From: Chrysemys picta bellii
Taxonomy: Eukaryota > Chordata > Testudines > Emydidae
Direction: 5' to 3'
Assembly: GCF_011386835.1 (NCBI RefSeq)
Contig: NC_088809.1
Span: 23,629,067-23,693,066, forward strand
DNA: 64,000 nucleotides
Position 1 is the first letter of the stretch, and the number at the start of each line of letters is the position of its first letter. The position numbers and the translations under genes were made by a program. Below the pieces are notes generated by a model, which was not told the origin of the DNA, ran no database searches, and saw only the letters and a program-made list of their open reading frames with translations. Of this stretch, positions 20,671 to 32,960 are shown piece after piece.

Positions 20671-23029
20671 TTTTTTTTAAAAATATCTAGGTTTTTTGTT
20701 TCTACTGGTGGCGCAGATCCGCACATCACCTCGATCTGGTCCCCATAGCAAAATTCATTCCGCACGTGGATGAAAAATTTAGAGAGAACACTGGACACCT
20801 CCTGCACCCATTTACAAGTCGCTGAATCCAGTGCAGACTCAAGGCATCGAGTTCATTCCTGAGTGAGTGAGCCAGTAGAAATGCACCCCAGTGGCGCTGG
20901 CTCTGAGTGAAGGTGTCCAAGGTGTGTTTTCAGATTCCTGTGTCCCTCATAGCCAAAAAGGGTCCAGGTCCTCATGCTCCTTCCACAGATCTTTCAAGAG
21001 AAAGAACCGCCATTCCTTTCTTGCTCAGGTCCCTTGTTCTTCATCCTGATCACAGGAAGTTCCCTAACATCCACACTGCCCCGCTCCAGTTCCATCCCAA
21101 GTGCTAATGATGACACCACCGTCCTTGCCTCGTCCTGACCCTTTCTCCCTTTTCGGAATTTGCCTCCCTTCCTCCCCAGCATTGAGTTTAAGCTTTGTAC
21201 CCAACCCCTCCCCCCCCACCGCCCTGCAAAAGTGCCATGTAACTGCCCCACATTGGGCCCTTGTTTCTTGTCACTTCACACCCCACCCTCCAATCCATGA
21301 TGCCAACCTCGGGTCCCCCAGTCACCTGTGTTCACACAAACATCTTCATGCTTTCTCCACACTGACCCTATGAGTGGAACGCCCGTCCCACAGCTGAACC
21401 ACAAGAGTCCACCACCCCCTCCTCATTCAAGTCCCTCCCAGAGACTCACTTCTGCTGTGACACCGACATGAACTTGGACAGCCATTAGCAAAGAAAACGA
21501 AAGAACAAACTCCGCCCCCCCTTCATGCCATGCCCCTGTCCACGCTGAGTGCTACATACAGCAGTGCTTGCGATTGTCATTCCCCCGCCCACCTACTGTT
21601 GTTTTAGCCTCTTGCAGCACCATGTCCACCTCAGCATGTCCTCTCCTCAGGGCAGGGCTAGCTGGTCTGATTTCAGGGGTAGCAAGTGCATCTCTGGACA
21701 ACCTTTCTCTGAGCACCCCATTGTCTCTTGTTTTGGAAGGGGAAGGCGGGGGGTTGGGTGGGAAAAATAAGCAGTAGTGAATTTACCCCTTTTTTGTAGA
21801 AAAAGTGTATTTTTGTGAAAATAGATTTTATTATAATAAATTTTGATTTTAAATACAAACATACTGTATCACCAACACCCGTGGCTGAGTGTCATTCAAA
21901 TACCAAACATAACTGCCTTGCTCAAAACAAATACCCACCTGAAACATGCAAAGGAACGAACGCTGCCATAAAAGGATAGAGCCATGTATTACAAAACTCT
22001 CCTTGGCGGTAGAACGGGATGCATTCCCAATGCAAGGAACATGGTGTCTCTTATGAAAACAGCTGCAAACTCGCTGGCGGGGTTTTGCTCCCAGTTCCGC
22101 TCTCCAGACACACACACCGTCAGGATCACACAAACATCGAAACAATCCAGTCAATAGTTAAATAAGCAGACAAGTCAAATAAGGCGGGATCCCCGGCTGA
22201 CTGCAATTGCCATGCACCAACTGCAAACGCCAGGAATGTGACTCCAGCAGACTCCTGCTAACTCTGCCAGCAGCCCTGCCGAGATGCAAAGCTATTTAAT
22301 GTATCCCCTACTGCAAAATGCTTTGGGGCATTGACTCCAGGGCTGTTGGAACCGAGGGGGGGCGGGGGGCAGGACTAGTGCCCTCACAATGGAAACACTG
22401 TGGTGATGCCACCCCGTGTAAACTTGTGCATGCCGGGAGGGGGGGGGGACGACGACAAGGGAGGCTGAGGTGAGAGTGGGACCCAGAGGGCTGGAATGGG
22501 CCTGGAAGCCAGCAGGTGCACCCAGGACCCTCCATCCCAGCCTGTACGTGGCTGACCCTCCCCTTCCCTGCCAAGTCTCAGTACCACCCCTCACTCCCCT
22601 TCCTATCACTCTGTCCCCTCCCCCCCCCATTTTCCGGAAGCTTCTGCCCTCCCCCCAATCTACTCCTCCCTTCTTGGTGAACTGTCGCAGCGCAGCGCGA
22701 CTGAGACAGGCAGGAGGCTCCCAGGCACAGCTGCAAATACAAATGTCTAACGCATCAGCCCAGAGGCAGCACAAGGGGCCGGCGGGGGAGAATCAAGTGC
22801 AAACCCTCATTTCAGGGAGTGCAGGAGTCGCCAACAGCCTCCTCTGAACGGAAGAGAGAAACGCCAGGGCACACTAGTCAACGGGGTCTCAGTCTTACAA
22901 CAAAGGAGTGCTTCATACGCATCGGGACAGTTAGCAAAATTACAGCCAGAGTATCTTCTTTGACATTAAAATATTTACAAGGAGTTGGTGCTGCTGAGAG
23001 CTGGTTGGATCTGGGCACACTACTGCAAA
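20671..23029. other. Stretch without a recognised gene
   Basis: The stretch contains a T/A-rich run at 21,780-21,860 and pyrimidine-rich DNA at 21,110-21,200 and 22,550-22,680. The short open frames have no recognisable domain. An old LINE remnant at 21,380-21,490 (ccacagctgaaccacaagag) is possible but not supportable. Confidence 0.3.
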
Positions 23030-25412
23030 GTACCTGCACCCGAGCGCCCAGGCCCCTTTCCCAGGTACCTGCACCCGAGCTCCCAGGCCCCTTTCCCAGG
23101 TACCTGCACCCGAGCGCCCAGGCCCTTTCCCAGGTACCTGCACCCGAGCTCCTAGGCCCTTTCCGAGGTACCTGCACCCGAGCGCCCAGGCCCCTTTCCC
23201 AGGTACCTGCACCCGAGCTCCTAGGCCCTTTCCGAGGTACCTGCACCCGAGCGCCCAGGCCCTTTCCCAGGTACCTGCACCCGAGCTCCTAGGCCCTTTC
23301 CCAGGTACCTGCACCCGAGCTCCTAGGCCCTTTCCCAGGTACCTGCACCCGAGCTCCCAAGGCCCTTTCCGAGGTACCTGCACCCGAGCACCCAGGCCCC
23401 TTTCCCAGGTACCTGCACCCGAGCTCCCAGGCCCCTTTCCCAGGTACCTGCACCCGAGCTTCCAGGCCCCTTTCCGAGGTACCTGCACCCGAGCTCCCAG
23501 GCCCCTTTCCCAGGTACCTGCACCCGAGCTCCCAGGCCCCTTTCCCAGGTACCTGCACCCGAGCTCCTAGGCCCTTTCCCAGGTACCTGCACCCGAGCTC
23601 CCAGGCCCCTTTCCGAGGTACCTGCACCCGAGCGCCCAGGCCCCTTTCCCAGGTACCTGCACCCGAGCGCCCAGGCCCTTTCCCAGGTACCTGCACCCGA
23701 GCTCCTAGGCCCTTTCCGAGGTACCTGCACCCGAGCGCCCAGGCCCCTTTCCCAGGTACCTGCACCCGAGCTCCTAGGCCCTTTCCGAGGTACCTGCACC
23801 CGAGCGCCCAGGCCCTTTCCCAGGTACCTGCACCCGAGCTCCTAGGCCCTTTCCCAGGTACCTGCACCCGAGCTCCTAGGCCCTTTCCCAGGTACCTGCA
23901 CCCGAGCTCCCAAGGCCCTTTCCGAGGTACCTGCACCCGAGCACCCAGGCCCCTTTCCCAGGTACCTGCACCCGAGCTCCTAGGCCCTTTCCCAGGTACC
24001 TGCACCCGAGCTCCCAAGGCCCTTTCCGAGGTACCTGCACCCGAGCACCCAGGCCCCTTTCCCAGGTACCTGCACCCGAGCTCCCAGGCCCCTTTCCCAG
24101 GTACCTGCACCCGAGCTTCCAGGCCCCTTTCCGAGGTACCTGCACCCGAGCTCCCAGGCCCCTTTCCCAGGTACCTGCACCCGAGCTCCCAGGCCCCTTT
24201 CCCAGGTACCTGCACCCGAGCTCCTAGGCCCTTTCCCAGGTACCTGCACCCGAGCTCCCAGGCCCCTTTCCGAGGTACCTGCACCCGAGCGCCCAGGCCC
24301 CTTTCCCAGGTACCTGCACCCGAGCGCCCAGGCCCCTTTCCCAGGTACCTGCACCCGAGCTCCTAGGCCCTTTCCCAGGTACCTGCACCCGAGCTCCTAG
24401 GCCCCTTTCCCAGGTACCTGCACCGAGCTCCCAGGCCCCTTTCCCAGGTACCTGCACCCGAGCTTCCAGGCCCCTTTCCCAGGTACCTGCACCCGAGCGC
24501 CCAGGCCCCTTTCCGAGGTACCTGCACCCGAGCTCCCAGGCCCTTTCCGAGGTACCTGCACCCGAGCTCCCAGGCCCTTTCCGAGGTACCTGCACCCGAG
24601 CTCCCAGGCCCCTTTCTGAGGTACCTGCACCCGAGCTCCCAGGCCCCTTTCTGAGGTACCTGCACCCGAGCTCCTAGGCCCCTTTCCCAGGTACCTGCAC
24701 CCGAGCTCCCCGGCCCTTTCCCAGGTACCTGCACCCGAGCTCCCCGGCCCTTTCCCAGGTACCTGCACCCGAGCTCCCAGGCCCTTTCCCAGGTACCTGC
24801 ACCCGAGCTCCCAGGCCCCTTTCCCAGGTACCTGCACCCGAGTTCCCAGGCCCCTTTCCCAGGTACCTGCACCCGAGCTCCTAGGCCCCTTTCCCAGGTA
24901 CCTGCACCCGAGCTCCCCGGCCCTTTCCCAGGTACCTGCACCCGAGCTCCCAGGCCCTTTCCCAGGTACCTGCACCCGAGCTCCCAGGCCCCTTTCCCAG
25001 GTACCTGCACCCGAGTTCCCAGGCCCCTTTCCCAGGTACCTGCACCCGAGCTCCCAGGCCCCTTTCCAGGTACCTGCACCCGAGCTCCCAGGCCCCTTTC
25101 CCAGGTACCTGCACCCGAGCTCCCAGGCCCCTTTCCCAGGTACCTGCACCCGAGCTCCCAGGCCCCTTTCCCAGGTACCTGTACCCGAGCTCCCAGGCCC
25201 CTTTCCGAGGTACCTGCACCCGAGCTCCCAGGCCCTTTCCCAGGTACCTGCACCCGAACTCCCAGGCCCTTTCCCAGGTACCTGCACCCGAGCTCCCAGG
25301 CCCCTTTCCCAGGTACCTGTACCCGAGCTCCCAGGCCCCTTTCCCAGGTACCTGCACCCGAGCGCCCAGGCCCCTTTCCAGGTACCTGCACCCGAGCTCC
25401 CAGGCCCCTTCC
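23030..25412. repeat. 35-bp minisatellite, about 68 units
   Basis: The basic unit is CAGGTACCTGCACCCGAGCT followed by CCCAGGCCCCTTTCC, 35 bases, with 34-base variants (one fewer C). Each unit carries the perfect 10-base palindrome CAGGTACCTG and usually a GAGCTC. Unit variants are gCGCCC, TCCTA, TTCCA, ACCCA and CCGAGG in place of CCCAGG. They form higher-order blocks: a marker unit with ctcccaaggccctttccgag occurs at 23,354, 23,907 and 24,011. The unit has no stop codon in any minus-strand frame, so long open frames (over 330 codons) run through it in three frames. The unit also has no ATG, so there is no sign that it is translated. Confidence 0.97.
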
Positions 25413-26480
25413 AGCACTGCCCCAGCTGCAGGAGCACTACCTCTGCCCAGACACTCGCTACACTGAGTGTGCAGTCCCACAGCGGCAGGGCTCTATGTGA
25501 AGATGAGGTGAAGGAGGCCTAGGGCTGGAGCCATTCCAAGTCTTTAATAATTAAAGTTCACTTTTCCTTATTCCAATTCTCTGCGGTGGTCAGTTTGCTG
25601 CAGAGGCCTTGTCAGAAATCTCCCTGCCTGGGCCTCCAGACAGGCCTACGGAGATCAGCAACATCCTTTTCTAGTTCTTCTTACTGGGCCCTAGTTTCTT
25701 TAAGAGCTTTTTCCCCTTGCAGAAGAAGCTTCTTTTCTTTTTACTCTGAGTGGACAGGTCACTTGATTCAAGAGTCTCCAGTGATGCTTGGTCTGGACTC
25801 GGGTCACAAATGAGAGTGCAGGAAGGTGGCACTTCAGGAATGTTAGGCAAGGGGTCCCTCTGTTCACCAGGCCCATCTGAATTCAGCTAAACAGGAAAAG
25901 AGTGAACAAAAGAGAGAGAAGAGTTTAGACCCCAGCAGTGACATCATTGCCACAGAAAGGCCATACAATGAGACAAAACCCTGACAGCCCATGTTTAGAG
26001 CTGGTCATCTCTTCCAGCAAAGGCCACCTCCCCAGCAAATTCAGCCAGGCCATTTCAAGTGGCTTTAAAATTCTCCCCAGCACCAACCAAGCCCATGCAT
26101 GGGATCAGGTTTTGCACAGCCCTTGGTAAATTCTGGGCTACACGCTGAGAGTTGGAGACAATGCAGCCATCTGCCTTTGGGTGACAGGAACAGAGGGTTG
26201 TGGGTGGTGGTGGTGGGAAGCAGGCCTTCAAGGCTGTGCCCTAAAGGCTGCTGAGGGGGTCAGCCTGTGGGCTACCCACTAAACATTTGGGCCACAGGGT
26301 GTGCCACGAGGCCTCTCCTCAGACTGGGGAGCCCAGGGCCTGATGGGGAGGGATGTATGTGGGGCCTGTGCAGGGGCAAACTGCTTGGCCAAGCATGTGC
26401 GACAGCTAGAACTCTCCCATAGCAGCAGCTGCTGGGCCAAACCTGAGCTCTGAGCCTTTTCAGGGTCCCTCAGCACCAAT
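25413..26480. other. Stretch without a recognised gene
   Basis: Unique-looking DNA lies to the right of the minisatellite. An A/T-rich piece at 25,540-25,570 (ctttaataattaaagttcac) contains no canonical AATAAA. No exon or repeat family was recognised. Confidence 0.3.
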
Positions 26481-26489
26481 CACAGCTCA

Positions 26490-26680
26490 ACCATGGCCAA
26501 TAGTAACTATGGGAAGCAGCATACGACGTGATGGGCAGGGAGGAGTTAATCATGGACCTGGACATAGAGGGAATCCTTGGAGCAAGTGACCATAAAACAA
26601 CTGAGTTTCCAGCAGTAAGGAAGGGGCAATCAGCAACAATCACAAAGAGGCGCCCAACTTCAGCCAAGCACATCGGGTGT
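26490..26680 (+). mobile_element. CR1 LINE ORF2 fragment (endonuclease end)
   Basis: Plus-strand translation gives GREELIMDLDIEGILGASDH, which fits the C-terminal part of a CR1 apurinic endonuclease domain with its catalytic SDH. The fragment is short and decayed. Confidence 0.55.
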
Positions 26681-27261
26681 GTAGCACACTGTACAATGGG
26701 GCTCGGCCTTCTGGGCATTACTGCAATGTACAGAATCACAGCAAACAGTGGGGGCAATCCTGGCTCCTGGAGCCTCTCCCCTAAGAACGAGTAAGGCCCT
26801 TCACAGGCTGAGATCCCCCCGCCCCCTTCAAGCAGGAAACTCCAGTCCTTCATGCAAAGAGAAATTATGGAGGTAGCACTTCCATGTCTTGGCAGCCGGT
26901 CTCACGGTGAGTCATGGACTCCAAAACCCGTACGGGGCTTTTGACAACGGGATGTGGGCTCCTAAGTCACTCTGGCCTAGGGTCACAAAAGTACAAAGTC
27001 CCAGATTTAGGCTCCAGTGTGATTTGCAAAACTCCCATTGACCCTATGTGCCTAAACTCACTTGGCGCCTCTGTTTCTGAAGTAAAACGTTCCCTCGGTG
27101 CCTTGGTTTCTGCCTGTCCGCATACACGCTGCTGCCTGCCCCTTGTATTCGGCTGCCTAAATTACATGCGGAACTCAGTGTGTGCTTACAGGCTGCCCAG
27201 CAGACCAGCCCCTCAGGGGAGATCACACAAACCAGTGGGATGGGGCAAGGGGAAGCCCCCA

Positions 27262-27780
27262 CAGATATTAGCCTAGTGGTTCAGCTTCTCATCTGGGATG
27301 CGGAAGACCTCCAGTTCAAGTCCCCACCCGATGAGGAGGGATTTGAATCGGAATCTGCCACCTCTCACACGAGTGCTCTAACCACTGGGCTACGGGATAC
27401 TCTGATGGGGGGAGGGGTGGCCGCCCTCCCTCTCTCCTGTTGAAATGGTTTCACTCTGGCTCTATCATTAAAGAGCAACTGGAGCAGTGGACTTGGACCC
27501 TGGTCTCCCACATCCCGAGGGAGCACACTGACCACAAGGCTAGAGTCAGTCCCATGCTGTGCTTGCGCTCTCTCGCCCAGAGGAGTCTAATGATTTAATT
27601 CACAGTGGAACAGCTTCAACAGAAGTGGCTGTGGGGCCCCCACATCAGAATATCCCATAGTTTAGAGTTAGATCACTTCCCTCAGTGGTAACAGAGCCCA
27701 GTTTAAATCCCTTCTCCTTCTCAGGGGCTCTCCCAAATCCCAGGGGGAGTAGCTGAACCACTGGGCTAAACATTATGAGA
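27262..27780. repeat. Degenerate tRNA-like repeat cluster
   Basis: At 27,268-27,335 the phrases agcctagtggttcagctt and agttcaagtcccc resemble the A and B boxes of a tRNA-derived promoter. Inverted versions (gctctaaccactgggctac at 27,376; gaaccactgggctaaac at 27,752) follow. It looks like several decayed copies of one tRNA-like element in both orientations. It is not a functional tRNA gene: no acceptor stem or proper fold is evident. Confidence 0.45.
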
Positions 27781-28639
27781 GGTCGTCCTTTCCCTGCCCC
27801 CACCAAGCTACCTGCAAAAATCACCTTAGGTGCTTAACTCCAACGTGGGGTCCCAGCTGAGAATCACTAGCAGAGACAGTTGCCTGACTCCAGGAGAGGG
27901 AGGGGCTCCGCGCACACCCCTCTCACAGCATCTCCCACTGGCTAGCGTAGGCAGTTCCCTGCCTAGCATGCTGGCTTCTGTGAAGCGCGGTCTGAGTATG
28001 TCTACACAGCAACACAAGCCCAGCGGCAATGGGACCTGAGTTAGCAGACCTGGGTTTCAGACCCCAGAGCTCAAGGGGCTACATTGATTGCCAACCCTAG
28101 GTCTTTAACCTGGACGTGAACTCGGGGCTCTGGCATCCACACTGCAACACGCAGATCTGAGTCCATCCAACGGCATTCCAGACTTCCTAGCACCCGCCCA
28201 AAATGTGGCCATTCTAGACCTTTGTTGATGGTACCCTGAGGGGAAAACTTGACTGTCTACCCTGCACATTACAGGAATTTTGAACTGCCCACCAATACAT
28301 TCTGCCCAACTGTCTGTGCAGTCCCAGCAACATGGAGGGGGTGCTGTTTGAAGAACTTTTCTCACTTGCACTTTCACTCCTGTTTCAGGAAACATGCACA
28401 GCTTCGGTGAGACACTGGTGGATATTTCAGTGGTGTTTTCTGACCCATTGAAGGCACCTGACAGAGTAAATGATGGAGGAGAAGGACACAGACATGGAAG
28501 TTTCAAAGTGGCTGATGCTGCTTATAACGCTCAGTACATCCACTGATATCCCTTTTATAGACTGGCACTTCTGGAGCAGGTCCAGGGACAGACTGGTGGG
28601 ACCACATTGTCTTGCAGACCTGGGATGACCAGTAGTGGG

Positions 28640-29475
28640 TCCAGAACTTCTGCATGAAGGAAGCTACTTTTCTAGTGTTCTGTGAGCAGCTTGCCCCGGC
28701 TCTCCAGTGTGAAGACACGTACATGAGGGCAGCCAAGGTGGTCCAGAAGCAGGTTGCTATAACCATCTGGAAGCTGGTTACCCCAGACTACTACAGGTCT
28801 GTTGCAAACCAGTTTGGGGTTGGAAAGTCGACTGTGGGTAAAGATATCTGAGGCAATCAGATGTGTGGTTTACCCCAAGGTGGCGGGCATTAAAGATATT
28901 CCTGAAGTAGTTGCTGCCTTTGAGAAAATGGGGTTTCCAAACTGTGCTGGGGCTGTTAATGGGACTCGTGTGCTCATAGTTTGCCCTCTTCAAGGAGCAC
29001 ACGAGCACATAAACCGCAAAGGGTTCTACTCCATTGTTATACAGGCCTTGGTGGACCACAGAGGGCAAGTTATGAGTGTCACCGCAGGTTGCACTGGGAA
29101 AGGTCATGATGCCAGGGTTTTTCGCCGATTGGGAGTCTACATTCATGGACAGGCTGGGACACTATTCCCACCAAATTACATTGTCATGAACGGAGTTACT
29201 GTCCCCATCGGTGTTCTGGGGGACCCCGTGTACCCACTTTTGCCTTGGCTTATAAATCCATACTCTGATCTCAGAGGCCCTGGCAAAAGACGGTTTAATT
29301 ACACTGTCAGCAGGTGTGGAATGGTTGCTGAATGTGCATTTGGCAGACTGAAATCCCATTGGAGATGTCTACAGACCCGTGTCATCAATGCTGTATGCAT
29401 TACAGAGGCTTGCTGTGCCCTTCACAACCCTTGTGAAGCCAGAGGGAGCCAGTTCCCCAGAATGGGCCTAGGACA
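28640..29475 (+). pseudogene. Harbinger transposase (HARBI1-like nuclease) pseudogene
   Basis: An N-terminal helical region (VAITIWKLVTPDYYRSVANQ, then FGVGKSTVG) is in one frame and stops at 28,851. The nuclease continues in another frame, so a frameshift lies near 28,840. Motifs follow family order. FPNCAGAVNGTRV sits where the first catalytic aspartate (GxxDGT) belongs, but asparagine is present. GDPVYPLLPW carries the second aspartate, and VAECAFGRLKSHW carries the glutamate. CCALHNPCEARG marks the usual C-terminus. The lost first aspartate and the frameshift mean it cannot be catalytically active. Family knowledge: these DDE nucleases cut at 3-bp TWA sites together with a Myb-like partner protein. 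Confidence 0.85.
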
Positions 29476-29798
29476 GCGAGGGGCTGCTGAATCGGGACGC
29501 TCAGCCACGAAGTGCAGCTCCCAACGCTGGAGCTGGATGTACTGGGCACCAGAAGGCAGGGATGCTTTGTGCTCCCACAGCGTGGGCTTGCCTGGCCCAA
29601 CGGAAGAGGGGGATGGTACCTGTATGATTGTTCTTGTGTGTGGGGGGGGTGGAAGATTCATTGCTTGTGGAGGGTTTCAGAGCTGTGTGTGTGGGGGGAG
29701 GGGCTTGACTGCCATGCAATGTACTTATGAATGACCTCACTGAATATCAAATGGGGGTAGGGGTGGGGGGTTGATACACAGTATGGGTTGATGTAAGG

Positions 29799-30548
29799 CA
29801 GCGTTTTTCAAAGTTCGGTGTCATGACCCAGTACTGGGTTGCAGCATGTCAGGCACTGGGTTGCTCTGGTCAGCACCACCGACTGGGATGTTAAAAGTCC
29901 CGTTGGCGGTGCTGCCCAACTAAGGCAGGCTAGTGCCGACCTGTTCCGACACTGCGCTGCGTCCTGGAAGTGGCCAGTAGGTCTGGCTCCTAGGCGGGGG
30001 GGGCACAGGGTTCCGTGCCCCAAGCACCGGCTCTGCACTCCCATTGGCCGGGAGTTGCGCGGAGCCACTTGCACGCCTCCGCCTAGGAGCCGGACCTGCT
30101 GCTGGACACTTCAGGCGCAGCGCAGTCCGCGGTGCCAGGACAGGCAAGAAGCCACCCTCTGCACCCAGCTGCACCACTGACTGGGAGCCGCTGGAGGTAA
30201 GTCCATGCCCCAATCCCCTGCCCTAGCCCTGAGCCCCCCACAAACCCTGAACCCCTTCCTGCACCCCAAACCCCTCATCCCCAGCCCCACCCCAGAGCCA
30301 GCACCCCCAGCCCAGAGCCCTGACCCCCTCCTGCACTCCAATCCCCTGCCCCATCCTAGAGCCCCCTCCCACACCCTGAACCCCTCATTCCCAGCCCCAT
30401 CCCGCAGCCCTCACCCCCGCACCTCAACTCTCTGCCCCAGCCCTGAGCCCATCCCACACCCCAACCCCTCATCCCCAGCTCCATTGGGTCGCAGGCATCA
30501 ACAATTTTCTTCTACTGGGTCCCCAGAAAAAAAGTTTGAAAACCACTG
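29799..30548. mobile_element. hAT-like element inserted in the Harbinger element
   Basis: The termini are CAGCGTTTTTCAAAGTT and, at the right, AAGTTTGAAAACCACTG, an imperfect inverted pair of the Charlie-like type. The 8-bp flanks are atgtaagg and acgtaagg (7 of 8). The 750 bp interior has no transposase. Its right half (30,210-30,480) is an irregular C-rich tandem array of 'ccccagccc...ctgcacccc' phrases. Confidence 0.85.
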
Positions 30549-30869
30549 ACGTAAGGTGACTGATGTAGCTAACTGTACTGATAAAGAAAGTCTGGCAATT
30601 GTCCCTGATCATGTGTTACTTTTATTATGTGAAATACACACGGTATGATGTGATGCGGTGATAGCAATAAACTAATAAACATGGCCCGGCTGCCATTAGC
30701 ACACCAAAACACCAGCAACAACAAAACTTTTAAAAAAGAGAACAAAGTGCATGAACAAATGCAAACAGTGAAACCATGTTCAAGACAGAATCCCCCTACC
30801 ATTGCATATCCCCTGGCTCTCCATACCCCCTTCCCTTCCTTCCACATGTGCTGCACACTTGGCGTGGGG

Positions 30870-32960
30870 GAGGAGTGGGAGAGGCATCCACGGGCAATAC
30901 GGAGGGCTGCATGTGCCACAGTTGCCCTGGCCTGCCGCTCATTGGGCCCAATTGCATGGGCCACCCAGCCATGGCGTTGTCCAAGTTGTTTCTGGACTGC
31001 TGCATGGGGAACTGCCGAGGAGACTCGGGCCTTGGTGTGGGGGATGAAGCAGGAGCCTGTTAGCGATAGCAGCCACTCAAAACGTTCTTTCTGCTGAGCT
31101 CCGTCCTCCTCCCTTAGCCGCCGTTTCTCGTCCAGGAACTACAAAGAAAGTGCCTGCTCCTAAGCTGCAAACCTGTCCTCAAAGGCAGCCTGAGCCTTTC
31201 CCCCTGCCTCTCGCCGCAAGTCCCTCTGCCCGTGGTTCTGGACCTGCTTGTGGGCCCTGTCCAGAACTTCAGCCATCAGTTGATCACGGAAACAGTCCCT
31301 CTTGGAACGGTCTGTGGAGGTACGTTGGTCCAGGCTTCTGCTGCACTGTGGGCGAGCTGTGGAGGTGCTGCAGCCAGTAGGGGGCGAGGGGCCTGGCAGA
31401 GGACCAGACACCGAGGGTTTTCTTCTCACATGCAGGAGCACAGGAAGAATCCTTGTGGAATTTCAAGGATATAAAATGTTACTTTTCCAAACCGAACTTC
31501 AATGCATTGTGAGAGGGATGCTACAGACCACAGACGCTCCCTGAACACAGCCTGGTTAATCGCAGCGAAGATGTCCAGAGACAATGGTAAGTTAAAAATT
31601 ACAGCTGCTTTTTCCTCCCCTTAAAATTGCAGAACTACTTGAGTCGGTGGCCATACACTGCACAAGGTTTTTCTATCATTTCTGGCATTCCGCATTTTGG
31701 AGGACGGAAGAGTTCTTGTGGTGCCTGATTGGCAAAGAGAGGTGACTGAACAGCACATCTACGAGTGCAGTGGGCGGGTCAGCTACTGAGGTGGGCTGGG
31801 AAAATACAACCTTCTCTAGGACTACCTGCTTCATGAGGGAACCAACAGGATGCTGCATTAGCTTCCATGCAGCTTAGCCTGTTATGGCTCAATGCAAACA
31901 CACAGAACTCCATGGCCATCCCCCTCCCTGGAGAAAACGTCAAACCCCAGTTGTATTTGGGACAAATGATTTCAGCGCCCATGGACTGCATGGACGCCCT
32001 CAAACTGAACTGGACTAGATTTGTAAATGGAATACGTTTCCACACGCCTCCCCTTCGCGGTTTTCAGGTGGCTCATTACACCCCTGAGTGGTCACAGGGC
32101 GGTGTGCTTACAGGGATAGCAATGTAAGGTTATTACTTTCAACACACAGGAAAGCACTAGCAAAACTGTGCACCTTTCCAGTAGAAATTCACTTCTCAAG
32201 GTATTTTTACTGTCTGCACTTTGTGGTTACCATTTTGAATTCCACATGGCGGGGCAGGACGAGGGTTGCTGGTGAGACACCAAGGTGCTGCCATACAATC
32301 TGCCATCAGCAGATACACGCTGATAGCCAGGGCTAGTAATAACTTTTACATTAGTTCACAGAATAGAAATCCATCCCATTCTTATATTAATAGACATTAA
32401 CATGGAGCCAGAAACTTACCAGGCTCCAGGACGGCTTCTACCTCTTCCGTTTCAGCTGCAGGTGCCACGGTGGTTCCTCCTGTGGCACCAAAAAGCTCCT
32501 CTGAGTACAGCCCAGGTTGTATTGCAGCTGCTTTTGCTCCAAAGCCTCTTCTGGGACCAGTGTCAGCTTTGGTGGCCTCACTTGCTGCCTGCCATCAGCC
32601 CCCAGGCTGGCTCCGTGCTCAGCACCTGGTTAAATGCCTCATAAAATGATGTCGGCGAGTTGCCCAAGGTGCCGCTCCGGTCCCCGGTTTCCCTGTACTC
32701 AGTCCTGAGCTGCGTAATCCGCTCCCTGCCCTGGTCACCGGCCAGTAAATTTGCCAGCTTCTTCGCTATTTGCTGCTATGCGTGGTCATTCCTGGTACAT
32801 CGCCTAAATCCACTGCTTTGCTGGCCCCACAGCAGAGATTTCCCAAGTCTGGCCATGCTCCCACAAGCATAAAGCAGCGCGCTTCTGGTCAGTGTCCATT
32901 TCAAACGCAGAAGGCTCTCTGAAGGGGTATTTGGAGCTTGGTGATCAGAATAAAATGGAA
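30870..32960 (-). pseudogene. Myb/SANT-like protein of the Harbinger element, pseudogene
   Basis: On the minus strand, 32,960-32,650 reads LKWTLTRSALLYACGSMARL and, in a different frame, ERITQLRTEYRETGDRSGTL followed by GNSPTSFYEAFNQVLSTEP. This is the layout of the Myb/SANT-like DNA-binding domain encoded by Harbinger partner genes. A basic, coiled-coil-like C-terminal part (KRDCFRDQLMAEVLDRAHKQ) is at 31,440-31,160 and continues to about 30,870. Stops and frame changes break it. Intervening sequence (31,450-32,400) may be a former intron or decayed linker. Confidence 0.6.

Noticed and set aside
23289..25480. Several minus-strand open frames of 158-346 codons with a VPGKG-like repeat protein
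   Set aside because: They are readings of the 35-bp minisatellite in three frames. The unit has no ATG, the same repeat is open in all frames, and there are no splice or promoter signals.
27268..27340. A tRNA gene
   Set aside because: Box-like phrases are present, but no acceptor stem or cloverleaf can be drawn, and inverted decayed copies lie alongside.
28802..29734. A functional HARBI1 host gene
   Set aside because: The first catalytic aspartate is asparagine, the N-terminal part is in another frame, and the unit sits between transposon termini with a decayed partner gene.
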